Below, in pieces: positions 54,239 to 63,665 of a stretch of DNA of 64,000 nt. A program made the position numbers and the translations under genes. The DNA lies in NCBI GenBank assembly GCA_963751665.1, contig CAVVVF010000001.1, positions 124,001 to 188,000 on the forward strand. The letters are read 5' to 3'. The notes below the pieces were generated by a model, which did not search any database, had not been told where the DNA came from, and saw nothing but the letters and a program-made list of their open reading frames with translations. This DNA is from AC-69 sp963751665. GTDB taxonomy: Bacteria > Actinomycetota > UBA4738 > HRBIN12. The first letter of the stretch is position 1. The number at the start of each line of letters is the position of its first letter.

Positions 54239-55504
54239 ATGCCCATCCGCCGGACCGAGTTCGAGTCGGGCCTGCGAGTCGTGACCGAACGCATGCCCGG
54301 CGTCCGGTCGGTGGCTCTGGGGTTCTGGGTGCTGGCGGGGTCGCGGGACGAGCCGCCCCCCATCAGCGGCTCGTCCCACTTCCTCGAGCACCTGCTGTTC
54401 AAGGGGACGAAGACCCGAACCGCCCGCGACATCGCCGAGGCCTTCGACGCGGTCGGCGGAGACGTGAACGCGTTCACCGCCAAGGAGTACACGTGCTTCT
54501 ACTCCCGGGTGCGTGACCGCGACCTCCCCATGGCCGTCGACCACCTGTCCGACATGCTCCAGAACTCCGTGATCCGCACGTCGGACCTCGAGGCCGAGCG
54601 CAAGGTGATCCTCGAGGAGATCCACATGCACGAGGACACCCCCGACGACCTCATCCACGACCTGCTGAACCAGACCCTGTGGCCCGACCACCCCCTCGGC
54701 CGGCCCATCCTGGGGACGGTGCAGAGCATCACGGCGGCCACCCGCGACCAGGTCAGGCGGTTCTACAAGCGCCACTACGTGCCGGGGAGCCTGGTGATCG
54801 TGGCCGCCGGGAACGTCCAGCACGACTCGCTCCTCCAGCTGATCTTCTCCGGCATGCCGACCGGCCGCAAGCGCTCGGACGGCCCGAGCTCGTGGAACCG
54901 GCGGCTGGGGGGCAACCCGCCGGCCCCCTCGGGGAAGACCCTGGTGAAGAAACGGAAGACCGAGCAGGCTCACATCTGCCTGGGGACGAACGGCCTGGCC
55001 CGCAACGACCCGGAACGGTTCGCCTTCGGCATCGTGAACGCCGCGATCGGGGGAGGCATGTCCTCGCGGCTGTTCCAGGAGATCCGGGAGAAGCGGGGCC
55101 TGGCCTACTCGGTGTACAGCTACCACTCGCAGTACGCCGAGGCCGGCCTGTTCGCCGCGTACGCGGGGACCACGCCGGCCCGGGCCCGGGAGGTGCTCGA
55201 CATCCTCCGGGAGCAGCTGGCCGAGGTGGCCGAAGGCGCGCTCTCCGAGGAGGAGTTCGAACGGGCAAAGGGCCACATGAAGGGATCGCTCGTCCTGTCC
55301 CTGGAGGACCCGAGCGGCCGGATGTCACGCCTGGGCAAGTCCGAGATCTCGCACGGCGAGATCCTGACCGTGACCCAGATCCTCCAGCGGATCGAGGCCG
55401 TGACGCTCGACGACGCTCGCCGGGTGGCCAAGCGCGTCCTCTCGCAGCCGCTGGCCCTGGCGATGCTCGGTCCGTTCAAGAGCGGGAAGGAACACCTGGC
55501 GTGA
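54239..55504 (+). CDS. M16-family (pitrilysin-like) zinc peptidase
   Basis: Intact, 421 residues, typical of the bacterial processing-peptidase-like form next to pnp. The inverted zinc motif HFLEH is in SGSSHFLEHLLFKGT, with the third ligand Glu downstream in the VILEEIHMHEDTPDD region. C-terminal half includes SRLFQEIREKRGLAYSVYSY. No signal peptide, so cytoplasmic. The stop overlaps the dapB GTG. Confidence 0.92.
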   Translation: MPIRRTEFESGLRVVTERMPGVRSVALGFWVLAGSRDEPPPISGSSHFLEHLLFKGTKTRTARDIAEAFDAVGGDVNAFTAKEYTCFYSRVRDRDLPMAVDHLSDMLQNSVIRTSDLEAERKVILEEIHMHEDTPDDLIHDLLNQTLWPDHPLGRPILGTVQSITAATRDQVRRFYKRHYVPGSLVIVAAGNVQHDSLLQLIFSGMPTGRKRSDGPSSWNRRLGGNPPAPSGKTLVKKRKTEQAHICLGTNGLARNDPERFAFGIVNAAIGGGMSSRLFQEIREKRGLAYSVYSYHSQYAEAGLFAAYAGTTPARAREVLDILREQLAEVAEGALSEEEFERAKGHMKGSLVLSLEDPSGRMSRLGKSEISHGEILTVTQILQRIEAVTLDDARRVAKRVLSQPLALAMLGPFKSGKEHLA

Positions 55505-56304
55505 TCAGGGTCGGCGTCATCGGCGCCGCCGGGCGCATGGGCCAGATGGTGTGCCGGACCGTGGCCGGCGAGCCCGACCTCGCGCTGGTCGCCGCCATCG
55601 ACCGGTCCAAGGTGGGCCAGTCCATCGGGTCGCTGATCGGCCAGCCCAAGCTGGACGTCCCCATCTCCGACGAGCTGGACCGCCTGCTGGAGGCGGAGGT
55701 GGAGGTGGCCGTGGACTTCACGCACCCCGAGGTCGTCATGGACGACGTCCGGTGGTGCATCGAGCACGGCATCAACCTTGTGGTGGGCACCACCGGCATC
55801 GCGGAGGACGAGCTGGACGAGATCCGCAAGTTGATCGAGGACGAGGGAGGCGAGCCGAACGTGATCGTCGCCCCGAACTTCGCCCTCGGCGCGGTGCTGA
55901 TGCAGCGGTTCGCTGCCGAGGCGGCCCGGTTCTTCCCCGCCGCGGAGATCATCGAGCTGCATCACGACGGCAAGGCCGATGCCCCGTCCGGGACCGCGCT
56001 GTCGACAGCTCGGCGGCTGGTGGAGGAGCGCGGTGGCGAGTACCGGGGCCCCTCGGCCGAATCGATCGAGGGCGTCCGGGGCGGCGAGGTCGATGGCGTG
56101 CGGGTCCACTCGGTTCGACTGCCCGGCCTGGTGGCCCACCAGGAGGTCATCCTGGGCGGCCAGGGCCAGACCCTCACCATCCGCCACGACTCCACGGACC
56201 GGAGCTCCTTCATGCCGGGCGTGTTGATGGCCATCCGGGCCGTGTCCACCCGGCCGGGCCTGACCGTGGGCCTGGAGCCGCTCCTCGACCTGCCGGCGAA
56301 GTGA
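55501..56304 (+). CDS. dapB: 4-hydroxy-tetrahydrodipicolinate reductase
   Basis: Second committed step of lysine and diaminopimelate synthesis. Intact, 267 residues. NAD(P)H site VGVIGAAGRMGQMV at the N-terminus, VVGTTGIAEDEL, and the catalytic HHDGKADAPSGTAL. The stop overlaps the LmbE GTG. dapA is 4.8 kb downstream. Confidence 0.96.
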   Translation: MIRVGVIGAAGRMGQMVCRTVAGEPDLALVAAIDRSKVGQSIGSLIGQPKLDVPISDELDRLLEAEVEVAVDFTHPEVVMDDVRWCIEHGINLVVGTTGIAEDELDEIRKLIEDEGGEPNVIVAPNFALGAVLMQRFAAEAARFFPAAEIIELHHDGKADAPSGTALSTARRLVEERGGEYRGPSAESIEGVRGGEVDGVRVHSVRLPGLVAHQEVILGGQGQTLTIRHDSTDRSSFMPGVLMAIRAVSTRPGLTVGLEPLLDLPAK

Positions 56305-57083
56305 GCCGGCGGCTGGCCACCGTCTTCGCCCACCCCGACGACGACACCTACGGCGTGGGGGGAACCGTGGCCCTGCACGCCGATAAGGGCATCGAGGTCA
56401 CGGCGATCTTGGCCACCAGTGGGGAGGCGGGGCGGATCTTCGACCCCAGCCTGGCAACGCAGCAGAACCTGGGCAAGGTCCGGGAGGCCGAGGACCGGGC
56501 GTCGTGGGCCGAGCTCGGCGTGAAGACGGCGTTGCACTTCCTCAAGTACCCCGACGGGGGCCTGGCGCGCGTTCCCGGTGACGAGCTGGTCGGCCGCATC
56601 GCCGGGCTCCTCGAGGCGGCCCGCCCCGACGTGGTGGTGACGTTCGGCCCCGAGGGCGTGACCGGCCACGAGGACCACATCACGATCGGCAAGGCCGCGA
56701 CCGCCGCCTTCCACCAGGCCAGGGAGCGCTCCACGGGCGAGGGCTTCGCCCGGCTGCTGTACGTGGCGATCCCGCAGTCGAACCTGGACCGGTGGAACGC
56801 GCTCCTGCGGGAGCGAGGGATGGACCCACTCGATCCCACCCAGCCGTTCGTCCCGCGCGGGGTCCCCGACGAAACCATCGGGGTGATCGTGGACTGCTCG
56901 CAGGTGTACCCGCGCAAGCTGGAGGCCCTCCGCCAGCACAAGACCCAAGGTGAGCTAGAGGACGTCCCGTACGAGCTCTGGCCCGAGGTGCTCGGCCGGG
57001 AGGCGTTCGTGATGGCGTGGCCGGAGCGGGCGCCGGGGAACCCGGTCCTGTCCGACGTGTTCGACGGCCTCCCCGCCGCGTAA
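56301..57083 (+). CDS. PIG-L/LmbE-family deacetylase
   Basis: 260 residues from GTG 56301. Zinc motif VFAHPDDDTYGVGG and the second-site Asp/His in VTFGPEGVTGHEDHI. Homologues deacetylate GlcNAc-type substrates, including MshB and Mca of mycothiol metabolism; this one lacks enough hallmark sequence to choose. Overlaps dapB by 4 bases. Its stop TAA is part of the next promoter. Confidence 0.85.
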   Translation: MSRRLATVFAHPDDDTYGVGGTVALHADKGIEVTAILATSGEAGRIFDPSLATQQNLGKVREAEDRASWAELGVKTALHFLKYPDGGLARVPGDELVGRIAGLLEAARPDVVVTFGPEGVTGHEDHITIGKAATAAFHQARERSTGEGFARLLYVAIPQSNLDRWNALLRERGMDPLDPTQPFVPRGVPDETIGVIVDCSQVYPRKLEALRQHKTQGELEDVPYELWPEVLGREAFVMAWPERAPGNPVLSDVFDGLPAA

Positions 57084-57086
57084 GCT
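57081..57086 (+). promoter_or_regulatory. -10 box of the GNAT-SCP2 gene
   Basis: TAAGCT overlapping the LmbE stop, 9 bases before GTG 57096. Confidence 0.4.
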
Positions 57087-57095
57087 CGGGGGACC

Positions 57096-58309
57096 GTGGA
57101 CGTCCAGATCCGGACCATCGCGCCCCATGAGTTCGAGGCCTACATCGACGCGCTCACCGCGGGCTTCGGTGGCCACGCCCGGCCCGAGGACATCGAGCGC
57201 GAACGGATGGTGGCCGAGATCGACCGGTGCCTGGCCGCGCTCGACGGCTCCGAGATCGTTGGCGGCGCCTCCGCGGCCTCGTTCACGCTGACCGTGCCAG
57301 GGGGGTCCGTTGGTGCCGCGGGGGTAACGGGCGTGGCCGTGAAGCCGACCCATCGGCGGCAGGGCATCAACTCGGCGCTCATGCGGCGGCAGCTCGACGA
57401 CGTCCGCGCGGAACGGCGAGCCGGTCGCCATCCTGTATGCGTCGGAGGGCGGCATCTACGGCCGGTTCGGCTACGGCCTCGGCGTCGTTCCACTGTTCGA
57501 TGGACGTCGAGCGCACGCGCACGGCCTTCGTCCGCGGCTATCGGCCGGCGGGACGGACCAGGCTCCTTGATCGCGAGGACGCGCTCGCGGCCATGCGACC
57601 GCTCTACGACCGGCTCCGCAAGGAACGGCCCGGTGGGATCGAGCTCGGTCCCACCTGGTTCGAGTACCGATTCGCCGAGACCCACTGGGGCGAGGACCGG
57701 AAGTGGTTCTACGCGGTGCACGAGGGCGCCGACGGCCTCGACGCGTATGCCGTCTATCGGATCGAGCACGGCAAGTACGGTGATCACCGCAACGGGTTGG
57801 CGGTGGAGGAGGTCCAGGCCTCCTCGCCGCAGGCCAACGCGGACATGTGGCGCTACCTGTTCGACGTCGATCTGATCGAACGGATCGCGGCGCGGAACCG
57901 GCCGCTCGACGAGCCGCTGCTGCACCTGCTCCTGGAGCCCGACGCGCTCCAACTCCGGATCAACGACGGGCTGTGGGTCAGGTTGGTCGACGTGCCGAAG
58001 GCGCTGTCCGAACGAAGGTATGCGGCCGATGGGCGAGTGACGTTCGAGGTCGGGGACCTGTTCTGCCCATGGAACGAGGGTCGCTACGTTGTGGAGGGCG
58101 GGCCCGACGGCGCGTCGTGCGTCGCGACGGATTCCGAACCGGACCTCGTGATGAGCGTGAACGAGCTCGGCGCCGCGTATCTCGGTGGGATGAGCTTCCG
58201 GCAGCTGCATCGGGCCGGAAGGGTGGAGGAGGAAGTCCCCGGCGCCATGGCCCGGGCCGACGCGATGTTCACGTGGGACCCCGCGCCGTGGTGCTCGTTC
58301 ATCTTCTGA
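57096..58309 (+). CDS. Eis-like GNAT acetyltransferase with SCP2-like domain (two indels)
   Basis: About 403 residues. N-terminal GNAT domain with the acetyl-CoA loop VAVKPTHRRQGINSALM; a second GNAT-like middle part (YGRFGYGLGV, PLYDRLRKERPGG, HGKYGDHRNGLAVEEV); C-terminal SCP2-like domain (ALQLRINDGLWVRLVDVPKAL, GRVTFEVGD, MSVNELGAAYLGGMSFRQL). Two +1 shifts near 57415 and 57500. The Eis family includes aminoglycoside acetyltransferases, but most members have unknown substrates. Confidence 0.83.
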
Positions 58310-58331
58310 GCCTCCGCGGCGTGCCCACTCG

Positions 58332-58953
58332 TTAACCCGCGAATCCCTGCACGATCAACCACACGCCGAGGGCGCCGAGCGCCACCGCCAGCACGTCGCC
58401 CAAGATCCGGAGCGCGCGTTGGCTCACCCGGTGCGCGCCGGTTCCGAGGAGCACCATGCTCGAATCCATCAGCGACACGCCGGCCAGCAACGCAGCGACC
58501 GTGAGGAACGCCAGCGCGCGTCCGCCGTCGTGCGCAGCGTCCGCCACGACGGCGGCGCCCGTCGTGGCCAAGAACACGTAAGCCCCGGGGTTCAGCAGGA
58601 CGGCGACGACGCCTCGGACCGCCGGGTGGAGCCCGCCGGGCGGCGCGTCGACCTCGTGCGGCCGCCGGTTCTCGCGGATCGCATCGACGGCCAGGAACAC
58701 CAGGAACGCCTCCGCCGAACACCCGGATCGCGGACAGGAACGCGTCGCCGGGCTCGATGGAGGAGAGCCCCGCCGCCAGCAGGACGAGCATGAACCCGAA
58801 CGTGGCATTGGCCCCGGCCATCGCTCGCAGCCCGCGGGTCACGCCGCCCCGGGCGGCCTCGGAGAACAGCAGCAGTTGCACCGGGCCGGGCGACGCGCCC
58901 AGTGCGACGCCCAGCCCGAACGCCGCAGCGGGATGTGCAAGGTCGAGCGCCAC
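58332..58953 (-). CDS. LysE-family amino-acid exporter-like protein (one indel)
   Basis: About 206 residues from GTG 58953, six predicted TM helices. N-terminal GLGVALGASPGPVQLLLFSEAARGG carries the LysE/RhtB motif GxxPGP; later LLNPGAYVFLATTGA and LDSSMVLL-like helix. One shift near 58715. Convergent with the GNAT gene. Its start lies 1-2 bases after the sixA stop, so the two are probably co-transcribed. Confidence 0.8.
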
Positions 58954-58954
58954 G

Positions 58955-59404
58955 TCAGGAGAGCCGAAGCTCCTCGACGTCGATCTCCCCGCCTTCCTCG
59001 GTGAGCAGCACGCCCTCGCACTCGGCGAGCGGACGGATCGCGCGTTCGGTGAGGCCCTTGACGGCCTTCTCGATCAGCGGCGTGTGGCCGACCGCCAGGC
59101 CACGGCCTCCCTCCGGGACCGCGGCGATGACCGCGTGGAGCACCTCCCCGAGCTGCTCCGGGGAGTTGTCGGTGCCATCGCCACCCAGTCCGGGAACGAC
59201 GGCGTGCTCCGGAAGCTGGTGGCCGGCGGCCCGCAGGAACCACGCCGCGGTCTCGGCGGCGCGCTTCGCCGGCGAGACGAACACGACGTCGTAACCGCCC
59301 GTCATCGTTCGCCCGACGTCCTCGGCCTGGACCCGGCCCTCGGGGGACAGCGCGTCCGCGTCCGGGTCGCGGCGCGCGTGCCGGCGGATCTCGAGGGTCC
59401 TCAA
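58955..59404 (-). CDS. Histidine phosphatase family protein (SixA-like)
   Basis: 149 residues from a TTG start at 59404. Catalytic motif EIRRHARRDPDAD is a variant RHG (here RHA), with VSPAKRAAETAAWFLR and the second catalytic His in GLAVGHTPLIEKA. The length fits SixA, which dephosphorylates phosphohistidine. The Ala for Gly change in RHG is tolerated in some members. Divergent from the lipoprotein gene. Confidence 0.8.
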   Translation of the reverse strand: MRTLEIRRHARRDPDADALSPEGRVQAEDVGRTMTGGYDVVFVSPAKRAAETAAWFLRAAGHQLPEHAVVPGLGGDGTDNSPEQLGEVLHAVIAAVPEGGRGLAVGHTPLIEKAVKGLTERAIRPLAECEGVLLTEEGGEIDVEELRLS

Positions 59405-59432
59405 CTGCGGCGCCTTCCTCTTGGGCTTCCCG

Positions 59433-59438
59433 TATGAT
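59433..59438 (+). promoter_or_regulatory. -10 box of the lipoprotein gene
   Basis: TATGAT, 10 bases before ATG 59449, in the 44-base divergent gap to sixA. Confidence 0.45.
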
Positions 59439-59448
59439 GCCCGACCGC

Positions 59449-59910
59449 ATGAAGCCTACCCTTCGCGTCGTCGTCGTCCTGTCGCTCTTGGTGGCCGGCG
59501 CGCTCGTCGTGGCATGCACGAAGAGCACCGAGGCCGAGCCCCGCGCGAGCGGCACGTCTGGGAGCGGAAGCGGGACGGTCACCCCCGCAGAGACCGCGAC
59601 CGGCCCGCCCGGGACGGCGATCTATCGGTACACGAACCCCGGGCTGGTGGCCACGATGAGCCTGGACGGCGATTCGGGCACGCTGGCGATCGAGAACGAC
59701 ACGGGCCGCGACCTCTCGCCGCCGGGGTTCTACATCCTCGACGCACGAAATGGCGATCGGGTGAATGGCCAGGTCAAGAACACCGCGACCATCCCGAACG
59801 GCGAGACGAAGACGTTCAGGGTCTCGTTCGGCGGGCTGGGGATCAAGGACATCGGCCTGGTGATCCTGTTGATCGGCCACGACAACTACGGCGCCTTCGC
59901 CCGCCAGTAG
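59449..59910 (+). CDS. Small lipoprotein of unknown function
   Basis: 153 residues from ATG 59449. Signal peptide with lipobox VVAC (Cys23), a Ser/Gly/Thr linker, then a beta-rich domain (TAIYRYTNPGLVATMSLDG, IPNGETKTFRVSFGGLGI). No family recognised. An ATG at 59434 would add five residues. The following 181 bases (59911-60091), up to the ATR stop, show no gene or clear signal. Confidence 0.7.
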   Translation: MKPTLRVVVVLSLLVAGALVVACTKSTEAEPRASGTSGSGSGTVTPAETATGPPGTAIYRYTNPGLVATMSLDGDSGTLAIENDTGRDLSPPGFYILDARNGDRVNGQVKNTATIPNGETKTFRVSFGGLGIKDIGLVILLIGHDNYGAFARQ

Positions 59911-60091
59911 GAGCCGCAGGGCTCCGCGCTCCTCGATTGGGAAGACGGTTACCTGAGGATCGTCGAACGTCGCGTCGAGTTCGCATGCGGCCTCCCGCCG
60001 AAGAAGGACGCTTCCTCATAGCGAATGCAAGTCCCGATAGCAGGTAGCGCGAAGGCGTGTGACTCCTGTCGAGTTGACCCTTGCGTCTGAG

Positions 60092-60640
60092 CTAGCCGCG
60101 GCTCTTGGGTTCGGATTCCCCGGCCGCCACGCGAGCCAGGACGAACAGCAGATCCGAGAGGCGGTTGAGGTAGTGCACCAGCTCATCGTTGACCTCGGCG
60201 CCTGAGTCGCGGAGGTCGACAACTCGCCGCTCGGCGCGGCGGGTCACGCTCCGTGCGACGTCGAGCGCTGCCGAGACCGGGTTCGCGCCGGGAACGATGA
60301 ACTCGTTCGGCAGGGGATGCTCCGCCACCAGCTCGTCGATCCTCGCTTCCAGCTGTTCGACCATCTCCGCGGTCACGAGCGACACGCCCGGCTCGAGCTT
60401 CGCACGCTCCTTGGGATTCGTCGCCAGGTCCGCCCCGACCACGAACAGCTCGCGCTGGAGCCCCAAGATCTCCTCCTTCAATGCAGCGTCGTCGGAGAGC
60501 GCTCGGGCCAGCCCGAGCACCGCGACCGCCTCGTCGGTCGTGCCATACGCCTCGGTCGCGGGGTCGGCCTTGGACACCCTCCCGCCGTACAGCAGGCCCG
60601 TGGTCCCGTCGTCGCCCCTCTTCGTGTAGATCTTGGGCAC
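60092..60640 (-). CDS. Cob(I)yrinic acid a,c-diamide adenosyltransferase (PduO type)
   Basis: Transfers adenosine from ATP to cobalamin, giving coenzyme B12. 182 residues from GTG 60640. ATP-site motif YTKRGDDGTTGLLYGGRVSK, EAYGTTDEAVAVLGLARAL, and C-terminal VTRRAERRVVDL with YLNRLSDLLFVLAR. Complete and unbroken. No B12-dependent enzyme or cobalamin synthesis gene is nearby. Confidence 0.9.
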   Translation of the reverse strand: MPKIYTKRGDDGTTGLLYGGRVSKADPATEAYGTTDEAVAVLGLARALSDDAALKEEILGLQRELFVVGADLATNPKERAKLEPGVSLVTAEMVEQLEARIDELVAEHPLPNEFIVPGANPVSAALDVARSVTRRAERRVVDLRDSGAEVNDELVHYLNRLSDLLFVLARVAAGESEPKSRG

Positions 60641-60657
60641 GCGGCTAGGATAGCCGC
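60641..60657 (-). promoter_or_regulatory. Promoter of the adenosyltransferase gene inside a perfect palindrome
   Basis: GCGGCTA-TCC-TAGCCGC. On the minus strand the -10 box TATCCT (60652-60647) lies 6 bases before GTG 60640, and the palindrome covers it exactly up to the start codon. It could be an operator for a dimeric repressor or an RNA-independent coincidence of the -10 box. Confidence 0.55.
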
Positions 60658-60909
60658 AGGTTCGGGTGCCACTCGTTCGGATCCGTTGCCCGATGCCAAC
60701 AGATCGAGCAACGAAGCGTGCGCGCAACGCGCTGCCCAGGGGCACCTTGCAACGCAAGTGGCGACGAGGGGAACTGGTGGAACGGGTTCGATCGCATGCC
60801 AGGCAGCACCCCGAGCCACTCGGTGGTCACGTGCCCCCCGAGACACCTACCCTTCCAGAGCAAGAGGAGCCTCCCGAAGCGCACTGGCTTCCTCAACAAC
60901 CGGGGGCTG
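60658..60909. other. Intergenic region without a supported gene
   Basis: About 250 bases of visibly lower GC than the flanks. Short open frames exist on both strands (for example 60718-60924 plus) but have no recognisable domain, no ribosome-binding site and no codon bias like the neighbours. No tRNA cloverleaf, riboswitch or transposon end was recognised. It may be the remnant of a lost gene. Confidence 0.5.
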
Positions 60910-60941
60910 ATGTGCAACATGTGACGCATGTGGCTCTTGTG
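60910..60941 (+). repeat. Phased 9-bp repeats ahead of the dapA promoter
   Basis: ATGTG occurs at 60910, 60919 and 60928, and TTGTG at 60937: four copies at exactly 9-base spacing, the last being the -35 box. The centre also holds an inverted repeat ACATG-TGACG-CATGT (60918-60932). This looks like a regulator binding site. Confidence 0.5.
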
Positions 60942-60965
60942 CGGCAGGTGGCACGGTGATACGCT
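60937..60965 (+). promoter_or_regulatory. dapA promoter with both boxes
   Basis: -35 TTGTGC (60937-60942), 17-base spacer, -10 TACGCT (60960-60965). The leader to ATG 61098 is about 125 nt with small hairpins such as GCCCC-AACCGT-GGGGC and a strong Shine-Dalgarno sequence AAGGAGGAGG. This is one of the few long-leader promoters in the window. Confidence 0.6.
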
Positions 60966-61097
60966 GCGGCCCCAACCGTGGGGCTGGGCGGCCGGCGCAA
61001 GCCAGGACGCCTGAGCGGGGCCCGACCGCCCGGCCCGACGTCTCCGGGCCTCCCCGGGCCGCCGTCCGCCGCCGCACCCGGCACGTAAGGAGGAGGC

Positions 61098-61983
61098 ATG
61101 GCCGGTAGGTTCGGGGCGGTCGTCACCGCCATGGTCACCCCGTTCGGGGAGGACCACTCCCTCGATCTGGACGGCGCGCGCAAGCTCGCCGGCCACCTGT
61201 TCGAACACGGCTCGGACACCCTGGTCGTGGCCGGCTCGACCGGGGAGTCGCCCACGCTCACCCACAAGGAGAAGCTCGAGCTGTTCGGCGCGGTGATCGA
61301 GTCCGCCGAAGGGCAAGGGCAAGGTCCTGTGCGGGACCGGGACCTACAGCACGGCCGAGACCCTCGAGCTCTCGCGGGAGGCGGAGAAGCTCGGGGCCGA
61401 CGGGCTCCTGTTGGTGACTCCCTACTACAACAAGCCGCCACAACGAGGCCTGCTCGCACACTTCACCAGGGTGGCCAAGGAGGTCACGATCCCGATCATC
61501 GCCTACAACATCCCCGGCCGGACCGGCACCAGGATCGAGCACGACACGCTGCTCGAGATGGCCAAGGTCCCCAACATCATCGGGGTCAAGGACTCGACCG
61601 GTGACTTCCAGTCCATCTCCAAGCTGATCAGCGAGGCGCCCGCGGAGTTCGAGGTGTACTCGGGCGACGACTGGGCCACGTTCGGCTACATGTGCCTGGG
61701 GGCGGTCGGTGTGGTGTCGGTGGCCTCGCATCTGGTCGGCGACCGCATCCGGCAGCTGACGGACCTCGTGGCCGGGGGCGACATCCCGGCTGCCCGGAAG
61801 ATCCACGAGGAGCTCTCGCCGCTGTTCAACACGCTGTTCATCACCACCAACCCCATCCCGGTGAAGACCGCGCTCGGGATCCTGGGCCTTCCGGCCGGCC
61901 CGCCCCGGCTGCCGCTGGTCCCGGCGACGAAGGAGGAGCGGGCAAGGATCGAGAAGGCGCTGGTGGATGCCCGACTCCTCTAG
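61098..61983 (+). CDS. dapA: 4-hydroxy-tetrahydrodipicolinate synthase (one indel)
   Basis: Condenses pyruvate and aspartate semialdehyde, entry to lysine and diaminopimelate. ATG 61098; GSTGESPTLTHKEKLEL, the catalytic Tyr in VTPYYNKPPQ, the Schiff-base Lys in GVKDSTGDF, and NPIPVKTALGILG. One +1 shift near 61312: removing a G from GAAGGGCAAGG joins ESAEGKGKVLCGTGTYST. About 294 residues. The stop overlaps rnj by 17 bases. Confidence 0.94.
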
Positions 61984-63665
61984 GGGCTCCTCGAGGTCGC
62001 GACGGCCGGCCCGGGTCGCGTTCCTGGGCGGCGTGGGCGAGGTCGGGCGGAACATGGCCTGCGTCGAGCTGGACGACCGGCTGCTCATCCTCGACGCGGG
62101 GCTGTCGTTCCCCCACGCCGAGATGCCGGGGATCGACCTGGTCCTTCCGGACTTCGAGTACGTGCGGGAGAACGCGAACCGCGTCGAGGCCGTGGTGCTC
62201 ACGCACGGGCACGAGGACCACATCGGCTCGGTGCCGTACCTGCTGCGCGAGTTCGAACGGCCCATGCCGATCTACGGGACGCGCGTTCACGCTGGCTCTG
62301 CTGGAGGGCAAGCTCGAGGAGCACCAGGTCCGGGACCGGGCCGAGTTCCACACCGTGGTGCCGGGCGGAGCGGCGAGCGTGGGGCCGTTCACGATGCGGT
62401 TCATGCGGGTGACCCACTCCATCCCGGACGGCGTGGCGGTGGCCATCGACACGCCGTTCGGGTCGATCCTGCACACCGGGGACTTCAAGATCGACCAGAC
62501 GCCGCTCGACGGGCGGCCCACCGACCTGCACGGGCTGGCCAAGGAGTCCGGGCGGGACGGCGGCGTGCACCTCATGCTGTCCGACTCGACGAACGCCGAG
62601 GAGGCCGGGTACACCTCGAGCGAGCGAACGGTTGGCCCGGTGCTCCAGGACATCATCGCTCGGGCCCCGCGGCTCGTCGTGGTGGCCTGCTTCTCCAGCC
62701 ACATCCACCGGATCCAGCAGGTGGCGAACGCCGCCCGGGCGAACGAACGGGTCGTCGCGGTTCTGGGCCGTTCCATGCACCAGAGCGTGGAGGCGGCCCG
62801 GCGGCTCGGGCTGCTCCACGTGCCGGACGAGGACATCGTGCTGATCGAGGACCTGGACAAGCTGGACCGGGCTCGGGTCGTGGTGGTCTGCACGGGCAGT
62901 CAGGGCGAGCCGTACTCGGCGCTCTCGCTGATGGCGGCCCGGGAGCACAAGTTCGTGGACCTTCACCAGGGCGACACCGTCGTCCTGTCCTCCTCGCTCA
63001 TCCCGGGGAACGAGCCGGCCATCCATCGGGTGATCGACGGTCTGTACCGGACGGGAGCCGACGTGTTCCACGAGCCGGCCGCGCCGGTGCACGCGTCGGG
63101 CCACGCCGCCCAGGAAGAGCTCCGGCTGATGCTCTCGCTCGTCCAGCCCCGGTGGTTCATCCCGGTCCACGGGGAACGCCGGCATCTGGCCCATCACGCC
63201 AAGCTGGCCGCCGAGGTCGGCATCCCCTCCGATCACGTGCTGATCTGCGAGGACGGCGACCTGGTGGAGGTGGGGGAGCGGGTCCGCATCGCCGGGCGGA
63301 TCCCGGCGGGGATGACCTTCGTGGACGGGTTGGGGATCGGGGACGTGGGCGAGGTCGTGCTCCGGGACCGGCGGAAGCTCTCCGCCGACGGCGTGGTGGT
63401 CGTGGTGGTCACGATCGACGCCCACCAGGGCGAGATCGTGGCCGGCCCGGACATCGTGAACCGGGGGTTCGTGTTCAACGAGACCTCCGGCGACATCCTT
63501 GAAGAGGCCCGGAATCGCGTCATGCTTTCGCTGAAGGAGAGCGCCCAGGCGCACGTCGTCGACCGAAGCGCCATCGAACAGAACATCCGGCGGACGCTGG
63601 GCAAGTACTTCTACGAGGTCACCCAGCGGAAGCCGGTGATCCTGCCCGTGATCATGGAGGTCTAG
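61967..63665 (+). CDS. rnj: Ribonuclease J (one indel)
   Basis: Metallo-beta-lactamase/beta-CASP nuclease with 5'-3' exo- and endonuclease activity, central to mRNA decay and rRNA maturation. Zinc motif LTHGHEDHIGSVPYLL, then HTGDFKIDQTP, LSDSTNAEEAGYT, the beta-CASP segment (VVACFSSHIHRIQQV, CTGSQGEPYSALSLMA), HASGHAAQEELRLM and FIPVHGERRHL. An extra C at 62282 (ACG-C-GCGTTC) splits IYGT from FTLALLEGKL. About 565 residues. Usual partner of dapA in actinobacteria. Confidence 0.94.

Noticed and set aside
60666..60959. Short plus-strand open frames between the adenosyltransferase and dapA
   Set aside because: No ribosome-binding site, no domain, unusual composition, and they overlap the promoter of dapA.
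60966..61097. Lysine riboswitch in the dapA leader
   Set aside because: The leader is only about 125 nt and I cannot find the five-helix lysine riboswitch core; only small local hairpins are visible.
60641..61097. tRNA gene or transposon remnant in the low-GC intergenic region
   Set aside because: No T-arm GGTTCRANNCC with matching acceptor stem, no terminal inverted repeats, no transposase motifs on either strand.
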